This document shows positions 26,320-35,843 of a DNA stretch of 64,000 nucleotides, piece by piece. Numbering within the stretch: the stretch's first letter is position 1; each line of letters begins with the position of its first letter. The DNA lies in NCBI GenBank assembly GCA_017546605.1, contig JAFYSH010000014.1, positions 1 to 64,000 on the forward strand, written 5' to 3'. Position numbers and translations under genes: made by a program. Under the pieces are notes generated by a model, which did not search any database, was not told the origin of the DNA, and saw nothing but the letters and a program-made list of their open reading frames with translations. This stretch comes from Bacteroidales bacterium. Its GTDB lineage: Bacteria; Bacteroidota; Bacteroidia; Bacteroidales; UBA932.

Positions 26320-26763
26320 ATGGAACAAAAGATACAAGCAGAAATCAAGGCAGCAATGCTGGCCAAAAATTCGGTTCGTTTGGCTGCCTTGCGCGGTGTG
26401 AAAGCCGCCATTTTGTTGGCAAAAACGGCCGAAGGCGCTTCCGGTGAACTTTCGGATGGAGACATTTTGAAGATCATCCAAAAGTTGGTGAAACAACGCA
26501 AGGAAAGTGCTGCCATTTATACCGAACAAAACCGTCCCGACTTGGCTGAAGCCGAATTGGCCGAAGTTCAAGAATTGGAAGGTTTCTTGCCGAAAGCCTT
26601 GACCGAGGAAGAAATCGAAGCCAAGGTACGCGAAGTCATTGCACAAGTGGGTGCCTCATCCATGGCCGATATGGGCAAGGTAATGGGGGTTGCCACCAAG
26701 CAATTGGCAGGTCAGGCAGATGGCCGTGCAATCTCGGCTGCCGTGAAGAAGTGTTTGTCATAA
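26320..26763 (+). CDS. YqeY-family protein (GatB/YqeY domain)
   Basis: This 147-residue helical protein of the GatB/YqeY family has a domain also found at the C-terminus of the amidotransferase subunit GatB, where it contacts tRNA. The pattern LAALRGVKAAILL, then LEGFLPKALTEEEI, and the final GxMGKVMGxxxK...AxGRxxS-like end are typical. Stand-alone members are common next to aminoacyl-tRNA synthetase or primase genes. The exact function is not established. Probably co-transcribed with aspS. Confidence 0.88.
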   Translation: MEQKIQAEIKAAMLAKNSVRLAALRGVKAAILLAKTAEGASGELSDGDILKIIQKLVKQRKESAAIYTEQNRPDLAEAELAEVQELEGFLPKALTEEEIEAKVREVIAQVGASSMADMGKVMGVATKQLAGQADGRAISAAVKKCLS

Positions 26764-26816
26764 ACATTTCTTTTTTTTGGAAATTTTGATTATTTTTGTC
26801 CGAATATTTACGAAAA

Positions 26817-26931
26817 TTTCTTCAGGGCAGGGTGAAATTCCCTACCGGCGGTGATAGTCCGCGACTCCCCCTTGGGGACTGAATCGGTGCAATTCCGATA
26901 CCGACGGTCAGAGTCCGGATGGAAGAAGAAA
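26817..26931 (+). promoter_or_regulatory. FMN riboswitch (RFN element)
   Basis: The conserved RFN core is present: AGGGCAGGGTGAAATTCCC, TACCGGCGGTGATAGTCCG and GGTCAGAGTCCGGATGG. The closing stem pairs TTTCTTC (26817-26823) with GAAGAAA (26925-26931). It should bind FMN and turn off the rib operon when flavin is plentiful. A TATTTTTG (26791-26798) lies just upstream as the -7 element, without a clear -33. Confidence 0.95.
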
Positions 26932-26970
26932 GGTTCGCGGGCCCTGGTCCGCGGTAAACTGTGTTATAGA

Positions 26971-27000
26971 GCCCTGATGAATTTTCATCGGGGTTTTTTT
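26971..27000 (+). terminator. Riboswitch expression-platform terminator
   Basis: A stem of about 8-10 pairs (26972-26981 with 26984-26993, tight loop) is followed by seven Ts. It lies 40 bases after the FMN riboswitch core and just before ribD, as expected of a transcriptional off-switch. Confidence 0.85.
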
Positions 27001-27024
27001 ATTGAACGAAGTAGCGCCAAGGAG

Positions 27025-28125
27025 ATGACAACACAAGATCGGGAATACATGATGCGCGCCATGGCTTTGGCCGCACGCGGAAGCGGATGGGTCAACCCCA
27101 ATCCGATGGTGGGTGCGGTGATTGTCCGGGATGGACGCATTCTGGGCGAGGGATGGCACAAGCGTTGCGGGGATTGGCACGCGGAACGCAATGCCTTGCT
27201 GGCTTGTACGGAAGATCCGGCTGGGGCAACGATGTACGTGACCCTGGAACCTTGTTGTCATACGGGCAAGACGCCTCCGTGTACCGATGCAATCCTGGAA
27301 AGTGGAATCGCCCGCGTCGTGGTGGGGTTGAGGGATCCGAATCCGAAGGTGGCAGGCAAGGGGATCCGGATTCTGGAAGAAGCCGGTGTGACCGTTGAGA
27401 TGGCGGGCATGGAGGATCTGCTGGAAGAGCAGAACCGCGTGTTCCTGCATTACATCACCACCGGTTTGCCTTGGGTGGTCTTCAAGACAGCCACTACCTT
27501 GGACGGCAAGATCGCGACCAGGACGGGCAACTCCCGCTGGATTACGGGCGAGTCAGCCCGTGCTCAGGTGCACCGCATGCGGGCAACCTATCCCGCGATT
27601 CTGGTTGGCATAGGAACGGTGTTGGCCGACGATCCGATGTTGGACTGCCGCCTGGAAGGGAATCCCCGTCAGCCTGTGCGGTTGGTGGCCGATTCTGCGG
27701 CGCGCATTCCGTTGGAAAGCCGCCTGGTGCAGACCGCCACACAATTCCGGACCGTTGTGATACACGGGACTGCCGCACCGCAGGATCGTCTGGAAGCCTT
27801 GCGTGAACGAGGGGTGGAGACCTGGGGACTATCGACCGAACGTGTGGAAGCTTTGGCCTTGGCACAAAAGGTGGCCGCAGCCGGCTTGGATGCCATTTTG
27901 TTGGAAGGCGGTGGAACTTTGGCTGCGTCTTTCCTGCAGGCCGACCTGGTGCGGGAATATTGTTTGTTTCTTGCGCCCAAAGTGGTGGGAGGCAAACAGG
28001 CACCGACCTCGGTGGAAGGGTTGGGTTTGGCCCATATGGCCGATGCCTGGCAGTTGGAACAAATTACGGTGGATCGTTTCGGAGAGGATCTTTGTATCCG
28101 CGGACGATTGCCGATGAAGAAATAG
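27025..28125 (+). CDS. ribD: Bifunctional riboflavin deaminase/reductase RibD
   Basis: This 366-residue enzyme carries out the second and third steps of riboflavin synthesis: deamination of the pyrimidine intermediate and reduction of the ribosyl side chain. Deaminase motifs are HAERNALL (zinc His and catalytic Glu, about residues 53-60) and the two-cysteine PCCHTGKTPPCTDAI (about 78-92). The reductase domain starts near residue 150 (VVFKTATTLDGKIATRTG). I chose the ATG at 27025. The frame is open back into the riboswitch, but that part cannot be coding. It is the first gene of the rib operon. Confidence 0.95.
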   Translation: MTTQDREYMMRAMALAARGSGWVNPNPMVGAVIVRDGRILGEGWHKRCGDWHAERNALLACTEDPAGATMYVTLEPCCHTGKTPPCTDAILESGIARVVVGLRDPNPKVAGKGIRILEEAGVTVEMAGMEDLLEEQNRVFLHYITTGLPWVVFKTATTLDGKIATRTGNSRWITGESARAQVHRMRATYPAILVGIGTVLADDPMLDCRLEGNPRQPVRLVADSAARIPLESRLVQTATQFRTVVIHGTAAPQDRLEALRERGVETWGLSTERVEALALAQKVAAAGLDAILLEGGGTLAASFLQADLVREYCLFLAPKVVGGKQAPTSVEGLGLAHMADAWQLEQITVDRFGEDLCIRGRLPMKK

Positions 28126-28133
28126 AATAGACG

Positions 28134-28772
28134 ATGTTTACAGGAATCGTAGAAGAGATCGGAAAGATCCGGAGCATTCAGCCCGGCAGCAAAAGCGTGC
28201 GCATTGCGATTGAGGCCGATGTGGTGCTGGACGGGACGAAACTTGGGGATAGCATTGCCACCAACGGGGTTTGTTTGACCGTAACCCAGTTGGATGCCCG
28301 TTGTTTTTGGGCGGATGTGATGCCCGAGACCCTCAACCGTTCGGGCCTGGGCGAGCTGCGCACCGGCAGTCCCGTAAATTTGGAACGGGCCCTGCGGTGG
28401 GACGGGCGTCTGGGGGGGCATCTGGTCTCCGGCCATATTGACGGGACCGGTCGTCTGGTGGCCATGGATCGGGACGACAATGCTGTTTGGTACACGATTT
28501 CGGCGGATGAGGCCCTGCTGCGTTACGTGGTTGAGAAAGGTTCCATCACGCTGGATGGGGTCAGTTTGACCGTGGCCGAGGTTGGTTGTTCCCACTTTCG
28601 CGTTTCTTTGATTCCGCACACTCGCCAGATCACGGCGCTGGGCAGCAAACGGATCGGTGATTGCTTGAACATCGAGGTGGATATCATCGCCAAATACGTG
28701 GAGAAATTGCTGGGTTCCCGTGTAGAAAAGCCGGGAATCAGTTTGGAATATTTACAACAGAACGGTTTTTAA
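28134..28772 (+). CDS. ribE: Riboflavin synthase alpha chain
   Basis: This 212-residue enzyme makes riboflavin from two molecules of the lumazine precursor. It shows the family's twofold internal repeat: [12 protein letters not shown] at the start, then NGVCLTV (first domain) and LDGVSLTV (second domain). SGHIDGTG and other substrate-site residues are present. The gene lies 8 bp after ribD. Some nomenclatures call it ribC. Confidence 0.95.
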   Translation: MFTGIVEEIGKIRSIQPGSKSVRIAIEADVVLDGTKLGDSIATNGVCLTVTQLDARCFWADVMPETLNRSGLGELRTGSPVNLERALRWDGRLGGHLVSGHIDGTGRLVAMDRDDNAVWYTISADEALLRYVVEKGSITLDGVSLTVAEVGCSHFRVSLIPHTRQITALGSKRIGDCLNIEVDIIAKYVEKLLGSRVEKPGISLEYLQQNGF

Positions 28773-28794
28773 TCGTGTAAAAACAATTAATAAT

Positions 28795-30033
28795 ATGGAA
28801 GACAATTTTAAATTCAATACCATTGAGGAAGCAATTGAAGATTTGAGAGCTGGAAAGATGATTGTGGCGGTAGATGACCCGGATCGGGAGAATGAGGGAG
28901 ATTTGATTTGTGCTGCAGAATTTGCAACCCTGGAGAATGTCAATTTTATGGCCTCACAAGCAAAAGGCTTGATTTGTATGCCGATGAGTCGTGCCTTGAC
29001 ACAGAAATTAGGCCTGGAACAGATGGTATCGCATAATACAGACAATCACGCGACTGCTTTTACGGTGTCCATCGATCACGTATCAACGACCACTGGGATC
29101 TCAGCCTTGGAGCGTTCTATTACTGCGATGAAAGCGGTCCAAGAGGAGGCCCGTCCCGAGGATTTTCGTCGTCCGGGACACATGTTTCCCTTGGAAGCCA
29201 AGCCGGCTGGAGTACTGGAACGTATGGGGCATACTGAGGCTACTGTGGATTTGATGCGCATTGCAGGGCTCAAAGAGTGTGGTCTTTGCTGCGAGATTAT
29301 GCGGGAAGACGGAACCATGATGCGGACCTCCGAGCTGCAGGAGTTTGCCCGTCGTTATGGTCTGAAAATGATCACCGTTGCCGACTTGATTCTCTATCGC
29401 CGAAAAACAGAGATGTTGGTGGAACGGATTACAGAAGCTCAGATGCCGACACGGTTCGGTACTTTCCGGGCTTATGGTTATGTCAATAAAATCAACGGTG
29501 AACACCACGTAGCTTTGGTGAAGGGGGATGTAGCCGATGGGGAACCGGTTTTGTGCCGCGTGCACTCCGAATGCTTGACAGGGGATGCTTTCGGTTCGTT
29601 GCGTTGCGACTGCGGGGAACAATTGGCGGAGGCATTGCGTCGTATTGAAAAAGCCGGCCGGGGTGTTTTGTTGTATATGCGTCAGGAAGGTCGTGGCATT
29701 GGTCTGATTAATAAACTGCGTGCCTACAACCTGCAAGATCAGGGTATGGATACGGTAGAGGCAAATTTGGCTTTGGGTTTCAAGTCAGACCTTCGGGAGT
29801 ACGGTACCGGTGCGGAAATTTTGGCTGACCTGGGTGTGAAAAAAATGATTTTGATGACCAACAATCCACTGAAAATAAAAGGTTTGGATGGATTTGGTCT
29901 GGAGATTGTGGATCGTCAGCCGATTGAAATGACTTGCAATGAGAAGAATGAGTTTTATCTTTATACCAAATATAAGAAGATGGGACACATTCTCCATGTG
30001 CGCAATGACTGGAAAAAAGAAGAAAATAATTAA
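28795..30033 (+). CDS. ribBA: Bifunctional DHBP synthase / GTP cyclohydrolase II (RibBA)
   Basis: This 412-residue enzyme makes both riboflavin precursors. The N-terminal half (about 10-210) is 3,4-dihydroxy-2-butanone-4-phosphate synthase with [11 protein letters not shown] and [12 protein letters not shown]. The C-terminal half (about 215-405) is GTP cyclohydrolase II with the zinc cysteines in [18 protein letters not shown] and the catalytic RQEGRGIGL segment. Both halves appear complete. It is the third gene of the FMN-riboswitch operon. Confidence 0.96.
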   Translation: MEDNFKFNTIEEAIEDLRAGKMIVAVDDPDRENEGDLICAAEFATLENVNFMASQAKGLICMPMSRALTQKLGLEQMVSHNTDNHATAFTVSIDHVSTTTGISALERSITAMKAVQEEARPEDFRRPGHMFPLEAKPAGVLERMGHTEATVDLMRIAGLKECGLCCEIMREDGTMMRTSELQEFARRYGLKMITVADLILYRRKTEMLVERITEAQMPTRFGTFRAYGYVNKINGEHHVALVKGDVADGEPVLCRVHSECLTGDAFGSLRCDCGEQLAEALRRIEKAGRGVLLYMRQEGRGIGLINKLRAYNLQDQGMDTVEANLALGFKSDLREYGTGAEILADLGVKKMILMTNNPLKIKGLDGFGLEIVDRQPIEMTCNEKNEFYLYTKYKKMGHILHVRNDWKKEENN

Positions 30034-30046
30034 TAAAAGTACGATT

Positions 30047-30532
30047 ATGAATGTATTGGAAGGAAATCTGATTGTCAACAATCATCGGATTGGCATTGTT
30101 GCCGCCCGGTTCAATGAATTTATTACCTCCAAACTTTTGGGAGGAGCCGTAGATGCATTTGTGCGTCACGGTGGTGATGAAGATGACCTGGATGTAGCCT
30201 GGGTGCCGGGAGCCTTTGAGATTCCCTTGGTAGCCAAGAAGATGGCTCGTAGTGGAAAGTACGATGCGGTGATTTGCTTGGGGGCTGTAATTCGTGGGGC
30301 AACGCCTCATTTCGATATGGTTGCCAACGAAGCAACCAAGGGAGTAGCGCACGTGGGTCTGGAATGTGAGATCCCGGTGATTTTCGGAATTCTGACGACT
30401 GATTCCATAGAACAAGCTGTAGAGCGCGCTGGTACCAAGGCGGGCAACAAGGGTTTCGAAGCCATGACGACTGCTATCGAAATGGTCAATCTATTGGAAG
30501 ACATTGCAGATTACGATCGCGAGGAATGTTAG
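30047..30532 (+). CDS. ribH: 6,7-dimethyl-8-ribityllumazine synthase
   Basis: This 161-residue enzyme condenses the two precursors into lumazine for RibE. Typical sequences are [11 protein letters not shown] near the start, [27 protein letters not shown] and GVAHVGLE. I chose the ATG at 30047, 13 bp after the ribBA stop. An earlier start would run back into ribBA. A glutaminase gene follows after 4 bp. Confidence 0.95.
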   Translation: MNVLEGNLIVNNHRIGIVAARFNEFITSKLLGGAVDAFVRHGGDEDDLDVAWVPGAFEIPLVAKKMARSGKYDAVICLGAVIRGATPHFDMVANEATKGVAHVGLECEIPVIFGILTTDSIEQAVERAGTKAGNKGFEAMTTAIEMVNLLEDIADYDREEC

Positions 30533-30536
30533 TGTC

Positions 30537-31454
30537 ATGATGGATTACGGAAAGATAATTGATGCGATCTATCGGGATCTGAATACCTGGGAGAGAACCG
30601 GGAAGGTGGCTGATTACATTCCTGCCTTGGCTCAGGTGGATCCCCAACATTTCGGTATATCGGTCCAACTACTTACCGGGGAGAGTTTTCACATTGGAGA
30701 TACTTTGAAGCCCTTCTCTATTCAAAGTATCTCGAAGGTGTTTACCTTGGCAATGGTGTTTCATCATTTGGGGGAGGATCTGTGGAAAAGTGTTGGAAGA
30801 GAGCCTTCGGGTACGCCGTTCAACTCTTTGATTCAGTTGGAACAAGAAGCAGGTATTCCCCGAAATCCGATGATCAATGCGGGAGCCTTGGTTGTAACTG
30901 ACCGATTGTTGGATGATTGGAAAAATCCCAAGGAAGAGTTGCTCTCTTTTGTGCGTTGTGTGAGTGGAAATCCTTCCTTGAGTTATGACTTTGGCGTGGC
31001 GAATTCGGAATTGGCGAATTCAGACCGCAATCGGGCATTGGCCCATTTTATGAAAAGTTATGGCAACATCCACAATGATGTCAATGATTTGATGGATGTT
31101 TATTGTCACCAATGCAGTTTACAGATGAATACGCGGGATTTGGCCAAGTCGTTCCAGTTCCTGGTGAATCGTGGTGTGAATCCGTGGACAGGCAACGAAC
31201 TCTTGACATTGAGCCAAGCCAAGCGTTTGGGTGCCGTTTTGATGACATGCGGTTTTTACGATGAATCTGGAGATTTTGCCTTCCGCGTGGGAATGCCGGG
31301 CAAGAGTGGTGTTGGAGGAGGAGTCGTTGCCTACATTCCAAATGTATTATCTATCGCGGTCTGGAGCCCGGCCTTGAATCCTCACGGAAACTCGACTTTA
31401 GGCATTGAGGCCTTGGAGCGCTTTACTACTTTGATTGGAAATTCTGTTTTTTAG
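30537..31454 (+). CDS. glsA: Glutaminase A
   Basis: This glutaminase of about 305 residues hydrolyses glutamine to glutamate and ammonia. The serine-lysine catalytic pair is in FSIQSISKVFTLA (about residues 53-65), and the rest of the beta-lactamase-like fold follows (NPMINAGALVVTD; PGKSGVGGGVVAYIP). Two adjacent ATGs (30537, 30540) can start it. It lies directly behind ribH and may be co-transcribed under the FMN riboswitch, which would be an unusual link. Its end overlaps the convergent mutY by 29 bp. Confidence 0.93.
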   Translation: MMDYGKIIDAIYRDLNTWERTGKVADYIPALAQVDPQHFGISVQLLTGESFHIGDTLKPFSIQSISKVFTLAMVFHHLGEDLWKSVGREPSGTPFNSLIQLEQEAGIPRNPMINAGALVVTDRLLDDWKNPKEELLSFVRCVSGNPSLSYDFGVANSELANSDRNRALAHFMKSYGNIHNDVNDLMDVYCHQCSLQMNTRDLAKSFQFLVNRGVNPWTGNELLTLSQAKRLGAVLMTCGFYDESGDFAFRVGMPGKSGVGGGVVAYIPNVLSIAVWSPALNPHGNSTLGIEALERFTTLIGNSVF

Positions 31455-32520
31455 CGAGGTAAGTTTCCATCAATCGGCTGATGGGGTACTGAATCGGTCC
31501 GTTTTCCGGAACAGCTACCCAAGAATTCCCTTCAGAAGTCCATTCTGAGGGGATTTTTTCAATCTTCCATTCAAAGAAAGTAGCGTGGATGTGTTGATGG
31601 GATAATTGGTGGCGCGGCATGGCGGTGTGTTGAATCGGTTGAATTTTTCCGGCCGATTGCAGCCATTTGCGGACAAGCGGGTGTTCCAGCATTTCTTGTT
31701 CAGAAAGTAGGGTGTCGGACTCGATGACCGGAAACTCATAAAGATGTCGCCAGATGTCGTCCTGTATCCGTTTGTAGAGCAAGCTTACTCCTTCTGCGCG
31801 CAGGTGCAAGTAGTGAAAATATCGGATCTTTACCGTTGTTTTTTTTGTTTTGACGGGCAGGTCATCTACCTGATTGAGGGCAAGAGCCTGACACCGCTCT
31901 GCAAAAGGGCAAAGCGTCCGTTGGTTTTGGCAGACCGGCTTCTGAGGTGTGCAGGCCGTGGCTCCAAAATCCATAATGGCTTGGTTGTAGTCGCCCGGTC
32001 GTTGCTGGGATATGAGGGAATTGGCCAATTGGGCAAATTTCTTTTTTCCAGCGGTGGAGTCGATGGGTGTGTCAACCCCAAAAAGCCGTCCCAGGACGCG
32101 ATACACATTGCCGTCCACTACGGCAGTGGGCTGACCGTAGGCAAACGAACAAATGGCCGAGGCAGTATATTCTCCGATACCCGGTAAAGCTCGCACCGCT
32201 TCCCACTGGGTGGGAAAGTGTCCCTGGTGTTGTGTGCAAATGATCCGAGCTGCTGCGTGCAGGTTTCGTGCCCGACTGTAATAGCCCAGGCCTTGCCAGA
32301 GTAACAGAACCTCGTCTTCTTGTGCCAGGGCCAAGGTTTGCAAGTCTGGAAACCGCTCGATAAACCGTAGAAAATAAGCCCAACCCTGGGCAACACGGGT
32401 CTGCTGCAGGATGATTTCAGAGATCCAGATGCGGTAGGGGTCCTGTGTTTGTCGCCAAGGCAATTCCCGTTTGTTTTGGTCGTACCAGCGAAGCAGGGTT
32501 GGGGCAAAGAATTCTTTCAT
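31426..32520 (-). CDS. mutY: A/G-specific adenine glycosylase MutY
   Basis: This 364-residue base-excision enzyme removes adenine opposite 8-oxoguanine. The HhH-GPD core holds WISEIILQQTRV with the catalytic Glu, and VVDGNVYRVLGRL with the catalytic Asp. The C-terminal NUDIX-like domain (about 230-360) recognises 8-oxoG. The four cysteines of the iron-sulphur cluster are present, but spaced C-x6-C-x6-C-x5-C (plus strand 31891-31953) instead of the usual C-x6-C-x2-C-x5-C. Its start overlaps the stop of mrp by one base. Confidence 0.93.
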   Translation of the reverse strand: MKEFFAPTLLRWYDQNKRELPWRQTQDPYRIWISEIILQQTRVAQGWAYFLRFIERFPDLQTLALAQEDEVLLLWQGLGYYSRARNLHAAARIICTQHQGHFPTQWEAVRALPGIGEYTASAICSFAYGQPTAVVDGNVYRVLGRLFGVDTPIDSTAGKKKFAQLANSLISQQRPGDYNQAIMDFGATACTPQKPVCQNQRTLCPFAERCQALALNQVDDLPVKTKKTTVKIRYFHYLHLRAEGVSLLYKRIQDDIWRHLYEFPVIESDTLLSEQEMLEHPLVRKWLQSAGKIQPIQHTAMPRHQLSHQHIHATFFEWKIEKIPSEWTSEGNSWVAVPENGPIQYPISRLMETYLAKKQNFQSK

Positions 32521-33599
32521 TAAAATTTTGCTTGACGGGCAAGATTTTCAGCGATTTCCAAAAAGGCTTCCCCTTGTGGTGTTTGTTGTAGGGCCGCCGG
32601 GGTGCCAGCGTCTCCTCCTTCGCGGATTCCCATATAGATGGGAATTTGACCGATGAGGTTCAAGCCGTAACGGTCAGCCATTGCTTTTCCACCGTCTTTT
32701 CCGAAGATGTAATAGCGGTTGTTGGGCAATTCTTCCGGTGTAAACCAAGCCATGTTTTCAACCAGACCGTAGATGGGCGTGTTGATTTTGGGATTGCGGA
32801 ACAGGTTGATTCCTTTTTCTACGTCTGCCAAGGCTACATCTTGCGGGGTCGTTACAATCACCGCTCCGCTTAGCGGAATGTCGTGAACCAGGGTGATGTG
32901 GATATCGCCCGTTCCGGGAGGCAGGTCGATCAACAGAAAATCCAACTCGCCCCATTTGGTTTGCAGGATGAGTTGTTTCAAGGCATTGCAGGCCATCGGT
33001 CCACGCCAGATCAAACTTTGTTCAGGAGCCACAAAATAGCCGATGGACATCCATTTGATGCCATATATTTCCAACGGAATGAAGCACTCTTTACCATCGA
33101 TCAATTCTGCTCCAGGTTGTTGGTCTTCGGTGCCTGTCATTTTGGGAATGGACGGACCGTAAACGTCAGCATCCACGACACCGACTTTGTAACCCAGGCG
33201 GGAAAGGGCTACGGCCAGATTGACGGTAACGGTTGATTTACCCACACCGCCTTTTCCGGATGCAATGGCCACAATGTTTCCAATGGATTTGATTTGGCTA
33301 TCATCCAGTGAATTGATGTTGGTGACTTTGTTTTTCTTTTCACGAACGATCTCAACAATTGAAATGCGCGTGTTCGGGAAAGCCGCTTTCAATTTCTCGT
33401 TGCAGGCCGCTTTGATGGAGCCAGCCAACGGATCGCGGGAGGGGAAGACTAAGCGGAAACGGATCTGATAAGGTTGGTTATCAGCATTGGTTTCAATTTT
33501 GATGTCTTCGATGTAGCCCAGCGAGAGCAAGTCGCCCTCTTTGGCAGGGTGTTCAATGGAGCGAAGAATCGCCTCTACTTGTTGTATCAGTTCTTGCAT
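32520..33599 (-). CDS. Mrp/ApbC-type iron-sulphur carrier ATPase
   Basis: This 359-residue P-loop ATPase of the Mrp/NBP35 family carries Fe-S clusters to target proteins. An N-terminal MIP18-like (DUF59) domain (about 1-90) precedes the ATPase with GKGGVGKST (about 115-123) and DLPPGTGD. The C-terminal CxxC that usually bridges the cluster is not present. The matching segment reads ENMAWFTPEELPNNRYYIFG, which I recall as common in Bacteroidota. It sits between mutY and the S46 peptidase. Confidence 0.88.
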   Translation of the reverse strand: MQELIQQVEAILRSIEHPAKEGDLLSLGYIEDIKIETNADNQPYQIRFRLVFPSRDPLAGSIKAACNEKLKAAFPNTRISIVEIVREKKNKVTNINSLDDSQIKSIGNIVAIASGKGGVGKSTVTVNLAVALSRLGYKVGVVDADVYGPSIPKMTGTEDQQPGAELIDGKECFIPLEIYGIKWMSIGYFVAPEQSLIWRGPMACNALKQLILQTKWGELDFLLIDLPPGTGDIHITLVHDIPLSGAVIVTTPQDVALADVEKGINLFRNPKINTPIYGLVENMAWFTPEELPNNRYYIFGKDGGKAMADRYGLNLIGQIPIYMGIREGGDAGTPAALQQTPQGEAFLEIAENLARQAKF

Positions 33600-33602
33600 A
33601 AC

Positions 33603-35765
33603 TTATCGGATAATGTCCATTTCATCAAGTAAGTAACCGGCACCGCCAAATTTGTCAATCACAAAGAGCACATAGCGGACGTCCACATTGATAGTGCGTT
33701 GGAGGTTGGGTTCAAAAATAATGTCTCCACTCATTGCTTCCCAGTTGCCGTCAAAAGCAAGGCCAATGAGTTCTCCGTTTCCGTTGAGGATCGGGCTGCC
33801 GGAGTTGCCACCGGTGATGTCGTTTGTTGACAGGAAGGCTACCGGTAATTCTCCATTGGGGAGGGTATAGGGTCCAAAATCTTTGGTTTTGATCAGTTCT
33901 TTTAGACGATCCGGTACTTCGAATTCCCAGTTGTTGGGATCTTCTTTCTCGAGAATACCCCGGCTGGTAGTGTAGTAGTTGTAAACAACGGCATCGCGAG
34001 GAGAATAGGGTTGAACGGTTCCGTAGGTAAGTCGCATGGTGAAGTTTGCATCCGGGTAGATGGGTTGTTGTTTGCGCATTTCCAATGTAGCCGCAATGTA
34101 TTCTTTTTTGCCTTCGTTGAGTTGTTGTTCCGGGGCCAAGTAAGCCTCCTTCAAGGGTTGATAGAGGAGGTTGTGCTCTTGTCCGATGCAGCTTGCCGGG
34201 TCTTGTGCCAGGAGATTTTTGCCTTGCTCAAGCGCTGCTTGTATTTGGCTCAAGACCTGTTCCGGGCTGGTAAAACAGCTGTTGGCAAAGAGTTCGTCCA
34301 AGAATGCACCAGTATTGCCTTGGAACTGTTCATCGATCTGTTGGAAATAGGCGGGGTGGTATTCTGCGGCAACCTCTTGTCGGTACAAGTCAATCATTGC
34401 TTCAGCGATTTTTCGGTCGGTCGGTGTGCTGTAGTCTGTGTAAAAAGCGGTCAGGTAGTCCGGAAGCCATTCCAAAAATGAATCGGTCTCTTTTTGATCG
34501 GCTTTGGCGAGTACTTTTTCCAGCATACTCGACAATCTGGCGGCCAATTGGGTAATCTCAATTTTGTTCAAGCTTTCTGAAAGGTAGAGATAAGGCACGA
34601 TAACTGCGTTTTGGGCTTCAATGGCCGATTGGATCTTGGTCAAGGTATTGCCGTATTTTTCCACACGTTTGGCATCTTCCTGCATCCATTTTTGGAACTC
34701 GTGTTCCTCTTGGGCACGGCGGTTTTCTACGTCCAGTTTGGCAAAGGTTTCGTTCATGCCAATCCATTTTTTCCAACCGTTTGAAGAACCCGAATATTTG
34801 GAAGCATATTGGATCATGATTTTTGCATCCGCCTCCATATCGGCCATCATCACGTCTTGACGAACACCGCGCGCGTGAATGCGGATTGCATTCTTGTAGT
34901 CGCGGGTTTGGGCCAATTCAAAGCTGGTCATGAAACGGTTGGTGGAGCCGGGATGGCCCATGATGAAGGTGGGATCGCCTTGCTCGTAGCCTTTCAGTGA
35001 AATCTTCAGGTGATTTTTGGGTTGGTAGGGTACGTTGTCCTCGGAATATTCGGCCGGCTTGTTGTCGGGGCCTGCATAAACCCGGAATACCGAGAAGTCA
35101 CCGGTGTGGCGCGGCCACATCCAGTTGTCGGTATCAGCTCCAAATTTGCCGATGGAAGACGGGGGGGCACCTACAAAGCGGATATCTTTAAAGGTTTGGT
35201 AAACAATCAAATAATATTGGTTTCCTCCATAGAATGAAGTGAGTTGGGCGTGGAGATGAGGGGTGTCCTGTACTGCTTTTTGAGTAAGTTGTTGGCGAAC
35301 AATGGCGAAGAGGGAGTCGCGTTCGGCTTGATTTTGTGCTTTGCTCAAGCTCTTTTCTACCTTCTTGGTGACGTCGGTCATGCTTTCCAGGAAGGTAACT
35401 GTCAGGCCTTTTGCCGGGAGTTCCTCACTGCGGTTCATCGCCCAGTATCCATCCCGCAGGTGGTTGTGTTCCACAGAACTCAGTTCGCGGATGTTGTCGT
35501 ATCCGCAGTGGTGATTGGTGAACAACAAACCATCCTCGGAAACAATTTCTCCGGTGCAACCTCTTCCAAACATGACAATAGCATCTTTCAAGGAGGGGTG
35601 GTTGAGGTTGTAGATCTGTTCGGGAGTAATGGTGAAACCCATTTCCTGCATGGTTTTTCCATTCATTTTTTCCAGCAGGGGTAGCATCCACATTCCTTCG
35701 TCCGCGCGTACCGGCGCGAAGAAAAGGGTCAGTGATGTCAGGAATAAGTATGCTCTTTTGCTCAT
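33603..35765 (-). CDS. S46 dipeptidyl-peptidase, DPP7-like
   Basis: This secreted serine peptidase of 720 residues has a signal peptide (1-21, ending VRA). It removes dipeptides from the N-terminus of peptides in the periplasm. The chymotrypsin-like double barrel shows the His in TNHHCGYD (85-86), the Asp in DTDNWMWPRHTGD and Ser655 in GGNSGSP. The residue 18 after the serine, which selects substrates, is Gly673 (FDGNW). That is the DPP7 form for hydrophobic P1; DPP11 has Arg there, as I recall. It supports an amino-acid-fermenting or peptide-using lifestyle. It is 3 bp upstream of mrp. Confidence 0.93.
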   Translation of the reverse strand: MSKRAYLFLTSLTLFFAPVRADEGMWMLPLLEKMNGKTMQEMGFTITPEQIYNLNHPSLKDAIVMFGRGCTGEIVSEDGLLFTNHHCGYDNIRELSSVEHNHLRDGYWAMNRSEELPAKGLTVTFLESMTDVTKKVEKSLSKAQNQAERDSLFAIVRQQLTQKAVQDTPHLHAQLTSFYGGNQYYLIVYQTFKDIRFVGAPPSSIGKFGADTDNWMWPRHTGDFSVFRVYAGPDNKPAEYSEDNVPYQPKNHLKISLKGYEQGDPTFIMGHPGSTNRFMTSFELAQTRDYKNAIRIHARGVRQDVMMADMEADAKIMIQYASKYSGSSNGWKKWIGMNETFAKLDVENRRAQEEHEFQKWMQEDAKRVEKYGNTLTKIQSAIEAQNAVIVPYLYLSESLNKIEITQLAARLSSMLEKVLAKADQKETDSFLEWLPDYLTAFYTDYSTPTDRKIAEAMIDLYRQEVAAEYHPAYFQQIDEQFQGNTGAFLDELFANSCFTSPEQVLSQIQAALEQGKNLLAQDPASCIGQEHNLLYQPLKEAYLAPEQQLNEGKKEYIAATLEMRKQQPIYPDANFTMRLTYGTVQPYSPRDAVVYNYYTTSRGILEKEDPNNWEFEVPDRLKELIKTKDFGPYTLPNGELPVAFLSTNDITGGNSGSPILNGNGELIGLAFDGNWEAMSGDIIFEPNLQRTINVDVRYVLFVIDKFGGAGYLLDEMDIIR

Positions 35766-35843
35766 AATGGTTAAAGTGCAATTTGTGTTTGTTATTTTAC
35801 TAAATTTGTACTCCTTTCGGTAACTCGCAAATATAATAAAACT

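Noticed and set aside
26851-27024. N-terminal extension of ribD through the riboswitch
   Set aside because: The frame runs through the FMN aptamer and terminator hairpin. The family N-terminus fits the ATG at 27025.
27669-28619. Antisense frame of 316 codons across ribD and ribE
   Set aside because: Crosses two well-supported genes on the other strand and shows no domain.
31426-31454. Frameshift or assembly error where glsA and mutY overlap
   Set aside because: Both genes end with normal family C-termini. Convergent overlaps of a few to about 33 bp occur elsewhere in this window (808-840, 10213-10216, 38375-38378, 52131-52162).
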